In this document: in pieces, positions 35,030 to 43,309 of the stretch
Position numbering within the stretch: position 1 is the stretch's first letter
Layout of the letters: each line of letters begins with the position of its first letter
DNA from: Pedobacter heparinus DSM 2366
GTDB taxonomy: Bacteria; Bacteroidota; Bacteroidia; Sphingobacteriales; Sphingobacteriaceae
Length of the DNA: 64,000 nucleotides
Reading direction: 5' to 3'
Assembly: GCF_000023825.1 (NCBI RefSeq)
Contig: NC_013061.1
Span: 4,278,001 to 4,342,000, forward strand
The notes under the pieces: model-generated
What the model was told of the DNA's origin: nothing
Databases searched by the model: none
Seen by the model: the letters and a program-made list of their open reading frames with translations, nothing else
Position numbers and translations under genes: made by a program

Positions 35030-36456
35030 CTCATTTTTAGTTTCTTCTGGATGTCGTGCACGTAGCCTTTAAACTTTTTATCGGTATCGATAAGGTCTTC
35101 AACAGTTTGGCAGGCATAAATTACGGTAGAGTGGTCCCTTCCGCCAAAGAAAGCGCCAATTGTTTTTAAGGATGATTTGGTGTGACTTTTTGAAAGGTAC
35201 ATGGAAATCTGACGGGCCTGGACAATCTCACGTTTACGTGTCTGCGATTTTACCATATCAACCGGTACTTCAAAATATTCACATACCAGCTTTTGGATAT
35301 ACTCCATTGAAATCTCTTTGGAGGTATTTTTAATAAAGTTCTTTAACATCTGCTTGGCCAGTGCCAGATCGATGTCCTTTTTATTTAAGGTAGACTGCGC
35401 CAGCAAGGAAACCATGGCCCCCTCAAGTTCCCTGACGTTATTGTCTATATTGTGTGCTACATATTCTACTACTTCTGCCGGCAGCTCTATACCATCTGCA
35501 TACATTTTTTTTCGCAGGATGGCTATCCTGGTTTCCAGATCGGGAACCTGCAGATCGGCAGAAAGCCCCCATTTAAACCGGCTCAGCAACCGCTCTTCCA
35601 GTCCGGCCAGGTCTTTAGGCGCTTTATCGGACGATAAAATGACCTGTTTACCCGATTGGTGCAGGTGATTGAAAATATGGAAAAATATGTCCTGTGTTTT
35701 TTCCTTACCAGCAAAATTGTGTACATCATCCATGATGATCACATCCATTGCCTGGTAAAAGTTCACAAAATCATTGATCGTATTGTTCTTTAGGGAGTCT
35801 ACAAACTGCTGGCAAAACTTCTCACAGGAAACATAAATGACCAGCTTATCGGGCATATTCCTTTTGATCTCGTTACCGATAGCTTGGGCCAGGTGGGTTT
35901 TACCCAGTCCCACCCCACCATAAATCATCAGTGGATTAAAAGATGTGCCTCCTGGTTTTGCGGCAACAGCATAACCTGCAGAGCGGGCCAGACGGTTACA
36001 ATCTCCTTCAATATAATTTTCAAATGTATAATTGGCATTCAGCTGAGGATCTACATTCAACTTTTTTAAGCCAGGTATGATAAAAGGGTTCTTAATGTCT
36101 TTGTTGATAGAAACCGGAATGGGCATCGATTGCTTCTTGGCATCAGCACCGTTGCCATTACTCGGCATATTGGTGGTGTAAGGTGAACCTGAATTGGAGG
36201 ACTTGTCGACTACGATATTGTATTCCAGCCGCCCCTCATCTCCCAACTGTTTTTTAACCGTTTTTCTGAGCAGTCCAACATAATGTTCTTCCAGCCATTC
36301 GTAAAAGAATAAACTAGGCACCTGTATGGTCAAAACATTGCCTTCCAACTTAAGTGCAGATATAGGTTCGAACCAGGTTTTAAAACTTTGGGTCGGAATA
36401 TTATCTTTTATAATTTGGAGACAGTTTTTCCATACTTCGATGCAAGTTTTTTCCAT
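35026..36456 (-). CDS. dnaA: Chromosomal replication initiator protein DnaA
   Basis: The protein has 476 aa from the ATG at 36456 ('MEKTCIEVWKNCLQIIKDNI', the usual Bacteroidota DnaA start); an ATG two codons earlier (36462) is also possible, while the longer frame to 36534 is not family-like. Domain I (1-85), a linker with Asn/Ser/Gly, AAA+ domain III with Walker A 'GGVGLGKTH' (about 182) and Walker B 'IIMDDVHN' (about 237), and domain IV with the DnaA-box-binding signature 'GRDHSTV' (about 435) are all present. It initiates replication by binding DnaA boxes; a consensus box lies upstream at 36623-36631. It stands alone and converges with the NUDIX gene. Confidence 0.98.
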   Translation of the reverse strand: MEKTCIEVWKNCLQIIKDNIPTQSFKTWFEPISALKLEGNVLTIQVPSLFFYEWLEEHYVGLLRKTVKKQLGDEGRLEYNIVVDKSSNSGSPYTTNMPSNGNGADAKKQSMPIPVSINKDIKNPFIIPGLKKLNVDPQLNANYTFENYIEGDCNRLARSAGYAVAAKPGGTSFNPLMIYGGVGLGKTHLAQAIGNEIKRNMPDKLVIYVSCEKFCQQFVDSLKNNTINDFVNFYQAMDVIIMDDVHNFAGKEKTQDIFFHIFNHLHQSGKQVILSSDKAPKDLAGLEERLLSRFKWGLSADLQVPDLETRIAILRKKMYADGIELPAEVVEYVAHNIDNNVRELEGAMVSLLAQSTLNKKDIDLALAKQMLKNFIKNTSKEISMEYIQKLVCEYFEVPVDMVKSQTRKREIVQARQISMYLSKSHTKSSLKTIGAFFGGRDHSTVIYACQTVEDLIDTDKKFKGYVHDIQKKLKMS

Positions 36457-36538
36457 TGTCATTCTATAATTTGTTGGTTTACAGTAACGATTTGAGCACA
36501 TAAAATGAACTCCTTCGAGAGATCGAATATTCAAAAAA

Positions 36539-36631
36539 TTATCAACAAAAAAAACTTAATTTTCATTTATTTGGTAAGTGCTTATATTGCAATATCATAC
36601 CCCAGTTAACCTCAATTTTTTATGTGGATAA
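36539..36631. promoter_or_regulatory. DnaA boxes upstream of dnaA (autoregulatory site or part of oriC)
   Basis: A consensus DnaA box TTATCCACA reads on the minus strand at 36623-36631, and a one-mismatch box TTATCAACA on the plus strand at 36539-36547. The sequence between them is very AT-rich. The intergenic space is only about 190 bp, small for a full origin. Confidence 0.6.
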
Positions 36632-36649
36632 CTATTTATTAACATCATT

Positions 36650-38197
36650 TCAATATTCTCCAAAAACATTTCGCAGCACATTGGCAATTTCGCCAAGACT
36701 GGCATATTCTTCCACCGCTGCAAGAATAAACGGCATCAGATTGTCAGTTCCTCTGGCAGCCTGCATCAGGTTGTTTAATGCCTGCTCAACTGCAACATTG
36801 TCCCTTTCTGTTCTCAGCTTTTGCAGTTTTTCTGTTTGTATCGTCCTGATGGATTCATCAATGGTAAATACATCATCGATCGCCTCCTTATCCTGGGTAA
36901 ATTTGTTCACACCAACAATTACTCTGCTGGCCTGTTCTACCTCCACCTGGTACTGGTAAGCCGCATCAGCAATCTCGTTCTGGATATAGCCATTTTCAAT
37001 GGCATTTACTGAACCGCCCATAGCGTCAATTTTATCAATATACAACTGGGCAGCAGCTTCAATATCATTGGTCAGCGCCTCTACAAAATAGGAACCTGCC
37101 AAAGGATCAACCGTATCCGTTACCCCGCTTTCAAAAGCGATCACCTGCTGGGTACGCAGGGCAATTTTTGCCGCAGCTTCGGTAGGTAAGGAAAGGGCCT
37201 CATCATAACCATTGGTGTGCAGGGACTGTGTTCCTCCTAATACTGCGGCCATCGCCTGGTTGGTTACCCTGATTACATTGTTCAGTGGCTGTTGCGCAGT
37301 TAAGGTAGAGCCTCCTGTCTGTGTATGGAACCTAAGCATTTGTGCCTTTTCATCAGTGGCACCCAATTGCTTTGTGATCTTCGCCCACATTCTTCTCGCA
37401 GCCCTGAATTTTGCAATTTCTTCAAAGAAATTGTTGTGGCAGTTAAAAAAGAAGGAGAGACGTTTTGCAAAAATGTTGATGTCGAGTCCTTTTTCAAGGG
37501 CCGCATTTAAATAAGCTTTTCCATTGGCCAAGGTAAACGCCAGCTCCTGTACTGCTGTAGAGCCGGCTTCCCTGATGTGATAACCTGAAATTGAAATGGT
37601 ATTCCATTTTGGGACCTCCCTGCTGCAATATTCAAAAATATCGGTGATGATACGCATAGAAGGCTTGGGCGGATAGATGTAGGTGCCCCTTGCTGCATAT
37701 TCTTTTAAGATATCGTTCTGTATTGTCCCAGAGATCTGTTTAATGTCTGCGCCCTGTTTTTTAGCCAAAGCAATGTACATGGCCAGCAAAATAGAGGCCG
37801 TGGCATTAATGGTCATAGAGGTAGTGATCTTTTGCAGTTCAATCCCATCAAACAAGATCTCCATATCCTTTAAGGAATCGATGGCTACACCAACCTTACC
37901 CACTTCCCCTTCCGACATTTCATGATCGGAATCGTAACCGATCTGGGTGGGCAGGTCAAATGCTACCGAAAGTCCCATTGTACCCTGTTTCAACAGATAG
38001 TGATAGCGCTTATTGGATTCTTCAGCTGTAGAAAATCCGGCGTACTGGCGCATGGTCCACAACCGCCCCCTGTACATGTCCTTTTGGATTCCCCGGGTAT
38101 ACGGAAATTCGCCAGGCCCTTCTAAAGGTGCGCTGGCTGTATTATACACTTCTTTTATTTCTATACCCGATGTGGTGGTGAATTTTTTATTGCTCAT
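36650..38197 (-). CDS. mcmA1: Methylmalonyl-CoA mutase, catalytic (large) subunit without B12 domain
   Basis: The protein has 515 aa. The TIM-barrel mutase domain is intact: 'GEFPYTRGIQKDMYRGRLWTMRQYAGFSTAEESN' region, 'GLSVAFDLPTQIGYDSD', 'TISGTIQNDILKEYAARGTYIYPP'-type block, 'HIREAGSTAVQELAF', 'FHTQTGGSTLTAQQPLNN' and 'GGTQSLHTNGYDEA', ending in 'NVFGEY'. It converts succinyl-CoA and methylmalonyl-CoA with adenosylcobalamin. The C-terminal cobalamin-binding domain of one-chain enzymes is absent, as in the archaeal-type two-gene system, so a separate small subunit must be elsewhere. It begins 2 nt after the stop of a DUF7935-type gene, indicating one operon. Confidence 0.95.
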   Translation of the reverse strand: MSNKKFTTTSGIEIKEVYNTASAPLEGPGEFPYTRGIQKDMYRGRLWTMRQYAGFSTAEESNKRYHYLLKQGTMGLSVAFDLPTQIGYDSDHEMSEGEVGKVGVAIDSLKDMEILFDGIELQKITTSMTINATASILLAMYIALAKKQGADIKQISGTIQNDILKEYAARGTYIYPPKPSMRIITDIFEYCSREVPKWNTISISGYHIREAGSTAVQELAFTLANGKAYLNAALEKGLDINIFAKRLSFFFNCHNNFFEEIAKFRAARRMWAKITKQLGATDEKAQMLRFHTQTGGSTLTAQQPLNNVIRVTNQAMAAVLGGTQSLHTNGYDEALSLPTEAAAKIALRTQQVIAFESGVTDTVDPLAGSYFVEALTNDIEAAAQLYIDKIDAMGGSVNAIENGYIQNEIADAAYQYQVEVEQASRVIVGVNKFTQDKEAIDDVFTIDESIRTIQTEKLQKLRTERDNVAVEQALNNLMQAARGTDNLMPFILAAVEEYASLGEIANVLRNVFGEY

Positions 38198-38199
38198 AT

Positions 38200-38730
38200 T
38201 TAAAACAAAAGATGTATGTCATTTTTGATCAGATCAAGGGTCAAATCGTAAGGGTTATTTTCAATTCCGGTCATATGCTGCAATATTTTACGGCTTAAAT
38301 CCACACCTGTAGCATCCGGAGACAGATTTTCAACACCATTGTTGACCATGGCTATGGTATCGTCCTTGAGCTGTTTTACCACATTCCATGTAGCCGAACT
38401 GATGTACAGTTGCTGCGTTACATTGTGCTGGTATTCTGCCCTGATCTCATTTAATATAGTAGCCTGCAATTCCTGTACAGATATTCCTTGCTGATGCAGG
38501 CGGATAAACAAATTGGAAGGATTGATGCGCTCTATAAATACAATCAGGCGTTCGTGGGCCTGAAGACGTAAAGAAAGCAATTGCGGGTTTTCTTCTTTTT
38601 TCTGTGTAGCAAACTTTAGCCTGAAATAATTACGGATATCATCCCTGATGAGGTAATAACCAGCTGAAACAGTAGCTACCCCTCCTATTACCAGCACTGC
38701 TGCATCCGTTAAAAATTTTTGTAAGTCCAT
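38200..38730 (-). CDS. Conserved membrane-anchored hypothetical protein (DUF7935-like)
   Basis: The protein has 176 aa. An N-terminal transmembrane helix (about 8-27, 'AAVLVIGGVATVSAGYYLI') is followed by a basic stretch and a cytosolic helical domain ('LSLRLQAHERLIVFIERINPSNLFIRLHQ', 'LQATILNEIRAEYQHNVTQQLYIS', 'WNVVKQLKDDTIAMVN'). The pattern matches a family restricted to Bacteroidota that I recall as DUF7935; its function is unknown. It is 2 nt upstream of methylmalonyl-CoA mutase, but I see no feature linking it mechanistically to that enzyme. Confidence 0.75.
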   Translation of the reverse strand: MDLQKFLTDAAVLVIGGVATVSAGYYLIRDDIRNYFRLKFATQKKEENPQLLSLRLQAHERLIVFIERINPSNLFIRLHQQGISVQELQATILNEIRAEYQHNVTQQLYISSATWNVVKQLKDDTIAMVNNGVENLSPDATGVDLSRKILQHMTGIENNPYDLTLDLIKNDIHLLF

Positions 38731-38914
38731 AGCTTTGTTTGAATACAGTAATAATTAGTGTTAGTACCGACAAAAATGTACATTTTGATTTATATTTGCT
38801 CTATTGATAGTTTTTTTATCAAAGGTTGGGCAAAGTTGCCGCAATTGTTTTAACAACAATTATAGTTATTTTGCCCTATGATATTAATAGATTTTTTAAC
38901 GGTATAGGAATGAT

Positions 38915-39265
38915 ATGAGTACTGTAGATACGGCATTTGCACCAGTAACATTTACAGAAACAGCTGTAAAAGAACTTTTTAAATTAAAAAACCAGCAGGA
39001 AATTGCAGAAGATTTTGGCCTGCGCGTAGGTGTAGAGGGTGGCGGCTGCTCCGGCATGAATTACGTTTTGGGCTTTGACCAGAAAAAAGAGGGCGACCAG
39101 GAATTTATCATCGAGGGCATTAAGGTTTTTATGCATAAAGCACATCAGATGTATTTGCTGGGTATGCAGGTTGACTGGCAGGATGGCCTGAACTCCAGGG
39201 GTTTTACTTTTAGCAATCCGAATGCCGCCAGTACGTGTGGTTGCGGAACCAGCTTTTCGGTATAA
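38915..39265 (+). CDS. A-type iron-sulfur carrier (HesB/IscA family)
   Basis: The protein has 116 aa. The conserved Cys pattern of A-type carriers is present: 'GGGCSGMNYVLGF' and the C-terminal 'STCGCGTSFSV' (CxC plus the first Cys). It binds and transfers Fe-S clusters to apoproteins. The start is taken at the ATG at 38915; no SD is seen. It is divergent from the DUF7935 gene and followed by a strong terminator, so it is monocistronic. It could be either an IscA or an ErpA equivalent; the sequence alone does not settle which. Confidence 0.93.
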   Translation: MSTVDTAFAPVTFTETAVKELFKLKNQQEIAEDFGLRVGVEGGGCSGMNYVLGFDQKKEGDQEFIIEGIKVFMHKAHQMYLLGMQVDWQDGLNSRGFTFSNPNAASTCGCGTSFSV

Positions 39266-39316
39266 CCGGATAGCCTAAGCCTTTCAATTATTTATATCCT
39301 ATTGTAACATTATAGC

Positions 39317-39352
39317 AAGTCCTGTTGTCTTAACAACAGGACTTTTATTTTA
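39317..39352 (+). terminator. Terminator of the A-type Fe-S carrier gene
   Basis: A perfect 12-bp stem AAGTCCTGTTGT (39317-39328) / ACAACAGGACTT (39333-39344) with a 4-nt loop is followed by TTATTTTA. It lies just ahead of the permease gene, which therefore needs its own promoter. Confidence 0.9.
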
Positions 39353-39370
39353 GCCCCAAATTACACTGTA

Positions 39371-40603
39371 ATGACCTATACCGAAAACGTACGACTAGCT
39401 ATACAATCCATTACCAGCAACCGGTTACGCACCATGCTCACGGCATTGATCATTGCCATTGGTCTCTCGGCCCTGGTAGGGATATTAACCACACTTGATG
39501 CGGTAAAAAAGAGTATGACAGAAGCGTTTTCGAGCATGGGGGCAAATTCCTTTAACATCAGAAACCGTGGTACTGGAATCAGGATAGGGGGCTCCGGACA
39601 AAGGCAAAAACCTTTTAAATCTATACGTTATGAGGATGCGCTGGCTTTTAAAGAACGGCTGAATACACCGGCCAAGGTTGCTGTAAGTGTAGTAGCCACC
39701 CGCGGGGCAACCGCTAAATTTGGCGCAGAAAAAACAAATCCAAACATCAACATTCAGGGCATAGATGAAAACGGGTTAAATTCCCAGGGCCTGGAACTGG
39801 CTTTGGGCCGCAATTTTAGCTTAACTGAAGCGCAGTCGGGCAATAATGTTTGTATTATAGGTAGTGAGATCAGTGCTAAACTGTTTAAAAACCAAAGTCC
39901 TTTAGATAAGATCATCAATGTAGGCAATACCAGGCTTAAGGTAATCGGGGTATTGGTATCTAAGGGTCAGAGCATGGGTTTTAGTGGCGACCGCTCTATA
40001 TATGTGCCGCTGTTAAAAGCAAAACTGATCAATTCCAGCTCAAATCCTTCTTATACGATTACAGTAATTGTTCCGAATAATGACATTATGGACAATGTAA
40101 TTGGCGAAGCTACTGCCCAGTTTAGAAATATACGGAAGGTAAGGGTTACAGACCCCAACAATTTTGAAATTACCAAGAGTGATGCCATGGCACAAACACT
40201 TTTTGAAAATTTAAGATACATTGTCTGGGGTGGAATTGCCATTGGGGTCATTACGTTAATAGGTGCTTCTATAGGATTGATGAACATTATGCTGGTCTCG
40301 GTAACTGAACGGACAAGGGAAATCGGCATTCGTAAAGCTATAGGTGCCAATCCTGCCGTCATCCGCAAACAGTTTCTGATAGAGGCTGTAATGATCTGCC
40401 TAATGGGTGGTACCTTTGGTATATTTCTGGGCATTGCCATAGGCAACCTGATATCGCTGGCCATGAGCGGGTCCTTTATTATCCCCTGGCTATGGATTTT
40501 TGGTGGCTTTGCCCTATGTGTGCTGGTGGGAATAATTTCGGGATATTATCCCGCAAAAAAAGCCTCCAAACTGGATCCGGTAGAGGCTTTAAGATATGAA
40601 TAA
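39371..40603 (+). CDS. ABC transporter permease, MacB/FtsX type
   Basis: The protein has 410 aa: an N-terminal transmembrane helix (about 20-42, 'TMLTALIIAIGLSALVGILT'), a periplasmic MacB-core-like domain (about 50-275; 'NSFNIRNRGTGIRIGG', 'ALGRNFSLTEAQSGNNVCIIGSE'), then three C-terminal helices of the FtsX domain with the family motif 'ERTREIGIRKAIGANPAVIRKQFLIEAV' and a final 'GYYPAKKASKLDPVEALRYE'. These proteins form tripartite or lipoprotein/lipid export systems with a separate ATPase. No ATPase gene is adjacent, so the partner lies elsewhere. Confidence 0.93.
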   Translation: MTYTENVRLAIQSITSNRLRTMLTALIIAIGLSALVGILTTLDAVKKSMTEAFSSMGANSFNIRNRGTGIRIGGSGQRQKPFKSIRYEDALAFKERLNTPAKVAVSVVATRGATAKFGAEKTNPNINIQGIDENGLNSQGLELALGRNFSLTEAQSGNNVCIIGSEISAKLFKNQSPLDKIINVGNTRLKVIGVLVSKGQSMGFSGDRSIYVPLLKAKLINSSSNPSYTITVIVPNNDIMDNVIGEATAQFRNIRKVRVTDPNNFEITKSDAMAQTLFENLRYIVWGGIAIGVITLIGASIGLMNIMLVSVTERTREIGIRKAIGANPAVIRKQFLIEAVMICLMGGTFGIFLGIAIGNLISLAMSGSFIIPWLWIFGGFALCVLVGIISGYYPAKKASKLDPVEALRYE

Positions 40604-40606
40604 ATA

Positions 40607-40639
40607 AAAAAGCTCCTTAAAAATATTAAGGAGCTTTTT
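40607..40639. terminator. Bidirectional terminator between the permease and rfbB
   Basis: Stem AAAAAGCTCCTTAA (40607-40620) pairs with TTAAGGAGCTTTTT (40626-40639), loop AAATA. T-tracts are available on both strands, and the genes converge on it. Confidence 0.9.
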
Positions 40640-40643
40640 TTAT

Positions 40644-41696
40644 TTATCTTCCGTGGTACTGTGTATCATAATAAGCCTGATAATTCCCCGAAGTTACGTT
40701 GGAAAGCCATTCTTCATTTTCCAGGTACCAGGCTACCGTTTTTTCCAGGCCTTCTTCAAACTGCAGACTTGGTACCCAGTCCAGTTTATTTTGCAGCTTG
40801 GTAGAATCTATCGCATAGCGCAGGTCGTGCCCAGCCCTGTCGGTCACAAACGTAATCAGTTTGGCCGATTCACCAGGTTCGCGCCCAAGCTTTTTATCCA
40901 TGATATTACACAGCAAGTTAATCAGATCGATATTTTTCCATTCGTTATGCCCGCCAATGTTATAGGTCTCCCCGGTTTTGGCCTGATGAAAAATAACATC
41001 AATAGCCCTGGCATGATCCTCTACCCACAGCCAGTCGCGCACATTTTCTCCTTTACCATAAACAGGTACAGACTGGTTATTTTTGATATTGTTAATGGCC
41101 AGGGGGATCAGCTTTTCCGGAAAATGGTGTGAACCATAATTATTGGAGCAGTTAGAGATCACCACATCCAATCCATAAGTATCGTGATATGCCCTTACAA
41201 AATGATCTGATGAAGCTTTAGATGCTGAGTATGGACTGTGCGGATCATAAGCAGTGGTTTCGGTAAACATACCGGTTTCCCCTAAAGCACCATAAACCTC
41301 ATCTGTAGAAACATGATAAAAACGTTTGCTGTCATAAGCCCCTTTCCAGAATTCCCTTGCCGCATTCAGCAAATTGACCGTACCGATCACATTGGTCATC
41401 ACAAAAGCGATCGGATCACTGATAGACCGGTCGACATGAGATTCGGCAGCCAGATGGATCACAGCGTCAAACTGTTCTTTTTTAAACAGGCTGTTTATCT
41501 CGGCGGCATTGGTAATGTCAGCTTTGATGAACCTGTAATTGGGCTGATCCTCAATATCGGTCAAATTAGCCAGGTTACCCGCATAAGTTAACTTATCCAG
41601 GTTTACAATTTCATACTGCGGATAATTGTTTACAAATCGCCTTACTACATGAGAGCCGATGAATCCTGCACCGCCAGTTATTAATATCTTCTTCAT
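40644..41696 (-). CDS. rfbB: dTDP-glucose 4,6-dehydratase
   Basis: The protein has 350 aa. The NAD-binding 'GGAGFIGSHVVRRF' is at the N-terminus, and the family signature 'AAESHVDRSI', 'STDEVYG' and catalytic 'YSASKASSDH' (Tyr-x3-Lys) are all present, as is 'NNYGSHHFPEKLIPL'. It converts dTDP-glucose to dTDP-4-keto-6-deoxyglucose, the entry to dTDP-rhamnose and related deoxysugars for surface polysaccharide. RfbA, RfbC and RfbD genes are not in this window. It is the last gene of the ugd-uxs-galE-hypothetical-rfbB run, 15 nt after the hypothetical gene. Confidence 0.96.
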   Translation of the reverse strand: MKKILITGGAGFIGSHVVRRFVNNYPQYEIVNLDKLTYAGNLANLTDIEDQPNYRFIKADITNAAEINSLFKKEQFDAVIHLAAESHVDRSISDPIAFVMTNVIGTVNLLNAAREFWKGAYDSKRFYHVSTDEVYGALGETGMFTETTAYDPHSPYSASKASSDHFVRAYHDTYGLDVVISNCSNNYGSHHFPEKLIPLAINNIKNNQSVPVYGKGENVRDWLWVEDHARAIDVIFHQAKTGETYNIGGHNEWKNIDLINLLCNIMDKKLGREPGESAKLITFVTDRAGHDLRYAIDSTKLQNKLDWVPSLQFEEGLEKTVAWYLENEEWLSNVTSGNYQAYYDTQYHGR

Positions 41697-41711
41697 TGAT
41701 TCAAATTGTTA

Positions 41712-42278
41712 TTATAGGTATTCCGGTAAATTGAGTGTTTTGGCAACAGCCGCTGTCTGATGCGCATAAATTTTAGCCAGCAATGCATTTATAGATTCCT
41801 TAAGGTCAAACTGCAGGTCTTCATGCATTTTATAATATTTATTTAGCAGTGATGCCGTTGTTTTCACAAAATAAACGTTCAGCTTTTCATTAAACTTATA
41901 AAGTGATGAAAAAATACTTTCATTAAATTCAATAGGAATTTGCAGCAATAAATGTATCCTGAGTTCCATTTCGCTATTTAAATCCCTTGTTACTTTAAAA
42001 TGATGGTTAATGCTGCCATTTAGTTTCCGCATTTTTAGCAAAACATCTTTGGAAGTTGCTTTTTTTCCGGACAGTAATTCGGAAATCCCTGCATCCATAA
42101 GCTCCATCAATTGTTCCTGCCGCTTCACCAGATCATTCTCATCTTCAAGCAATTTAAAATGGAGGTGCTCAGTCAGCACTTTATCTTTGGCAATCAACCT
42201 AAGCAACAGCTTGTCCTTCTCCTTTGCAGGAAGAGATTTGATCTCCAGTTTCAATGCCGAATGCTCACTTAACAGCAT
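41712..42278 (-). CDS. Hypothetical helical protein in the nucleotide-sugar operon
   Basis: The protein has 188 aa of unknown family. It is soluble, with no signal, and almost entirely predicted helical, with many charged residues ('IKSLPAKEKDKLLLRLIAKDKVLTEHLHFKLL', 'KDVLLKMRKLNGSINHHFKVTRD' and 'YYKMHEDLQFDLKESINALL' regions). Its ATG directly abuts the TAA of galE (42279), so it is translationally coupled. A structural or regulatory role in the sugar pathway is possible but nothing in the sequence shows it. Confidence 0.7.
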   Translation of the reverse strand: MLLSEHSALKLEIKSLPAKEKDKLLLRLIAKDKVLTEHLHFKLLEDENDLVKRQEQLMELMDAGISELLSGKKATSKDVLLKMRKLNGSINHHFKVTRDLNSEMELRIHLLLQIPIEFNESIFSSLYKFNEKLNVYFVKTTASLLNKYYKMHEDLQFDLKESINALLAKIYAHQTAAVAKTLNLPEYL

Positions 42279-43301
42279 TTAGAAAGGATTATCCTGTAAA
42301 TACTTTTCCCATTTCCAGGCAGATGACATCATTTCGTTCACATCCAGCTCAGCTTTCCAGCCCAGGTCTTTTGCCGATTTGGTTACGTCGCCCCAAACTT
42401 TCTCAATGTCCCCTTCCCTTCTGGCGCCTATGGTATAGTTTAATTTTACACCGGTCGATTTTTCAAATGCGGCAATGATCTCCAGTACGGATGAGCCTTT
42501 ACCTGTTCCCAGGTTAAACACTTCATAATTTGTTGCTGCTTTATTGCTTTCCAAACGTTTTATAGCTGCAACATGGGCCTTTGCCAGGTCTACCACATGG
42601 ATATAGTCTCTTATCGCACTACCATCCGGTGTATCGTAGTCATTTCCATAAACGGTTATCGGGCCACGTTTACCAATTGCAGACTGGGTGATAAAAGGTA
42701 CCAGGTTTTGAGGTACGCCAATAGGCAGCTCCCCGATCAAAGCCGTATGATGGGCGCCTACGGGGTTAAAATACCTTAAGGAAGTTACATTTAAGTCGGG
42801 CGTTACCGCACAGGTTTCCTGCAAAATCTCTTCTGCAATCTGTTTGGTATTGCCATAAGGTGATTCTGCTTTTTTTGTAGGCGCATCTTCTGTTACCGGC
42901 AAAACATCGGGCTGCCCATATACCGTACAGGAAGAAGAGAATACCAGGTTAACTTTACTGTTAAAGGCATTGATCAGGTTGATCAGTGAATAAAAATTAT
43001 TCCTGTAATATTTCAATGGTTGCTGTACCGATTCACCAACGGCCTTAAAGGCAGCAAAATGAATTACACCGGTAATGTCGTTGTTTTTAGAAACAAAATC
43101 GGCAACCTTAGCTTCATCACAAAGGTCAAGCTCCACAAATTCCGGTTTGTTCCCCGTAATTGTTTCAATTTGCTGCAATATTTTAGGGTTGGAATTCGAG
43201 AAATCATCCACAATGATTACTTCATAGCCTGCATTGTATAATTCAACTACGGTATGCGAGCCAATAAAACCGGTTCCACCGGTTACTAGTATTTTAGACA
43301 T
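42279..43301 (-). CDS. galE: UDP-glucose 4-epimerase
   Basis: The protein has 340 aa. 'VTGGTGFIGSHTVVEL' (NAD binding), 'VIHFAAFKAVGESVQQPLKYYRNN', 'SSSCTVYGQP', catalytic 'YGNTK' (Tyr-x3-Lys) and 'LRYFNPVGAH' are diagnostic of GalE. It interconverts UDP-glucose and UDP-galactose (or the GlcNAc forms). It sits 8 nt after the UDP-glucuronate decarboxylase gene, in the same operon. Confidence 0.95.
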   Translation of the reverse strand: MSKILVTGGTGFIGSHTVVELYNAGYEVIIVDDFSNSNPKILQQIETITGNKPEFVELDLCDEAKVADFVSKNNDITGVIHFAAFKAVGESVQQPLKYYRNNFYSLINLINAFNSKVNLVFSSSCTVYGQPDVLPVTEDAPTKKAESPYGNTKQIAEEILQETCAVTPDLNVTSLRYFNPVGAHHTALIGELPIGVPQNLVPFITQSAIGKRGPITVYGNDYDTPDGSAIRDYIHVVDLAKAHVAAIKRLESNKAATNYEVFNLGTGKGSSVLEIIAAFEKSTGVKLNYTIGARREGDIEKVWGDVTKSAKDLGWKAELDVNEMMSSAWKWEKYLQDNPF

Positions 43302-43309
43302 GCTTATTA

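Noticed and set aside
36650..38197. One-chain methylmalonyl-CoA mutase with B12 domain
   Set aside because: The gene ends at 515 aa right after the barrel; no DxHxxG cobalamin motif is present.
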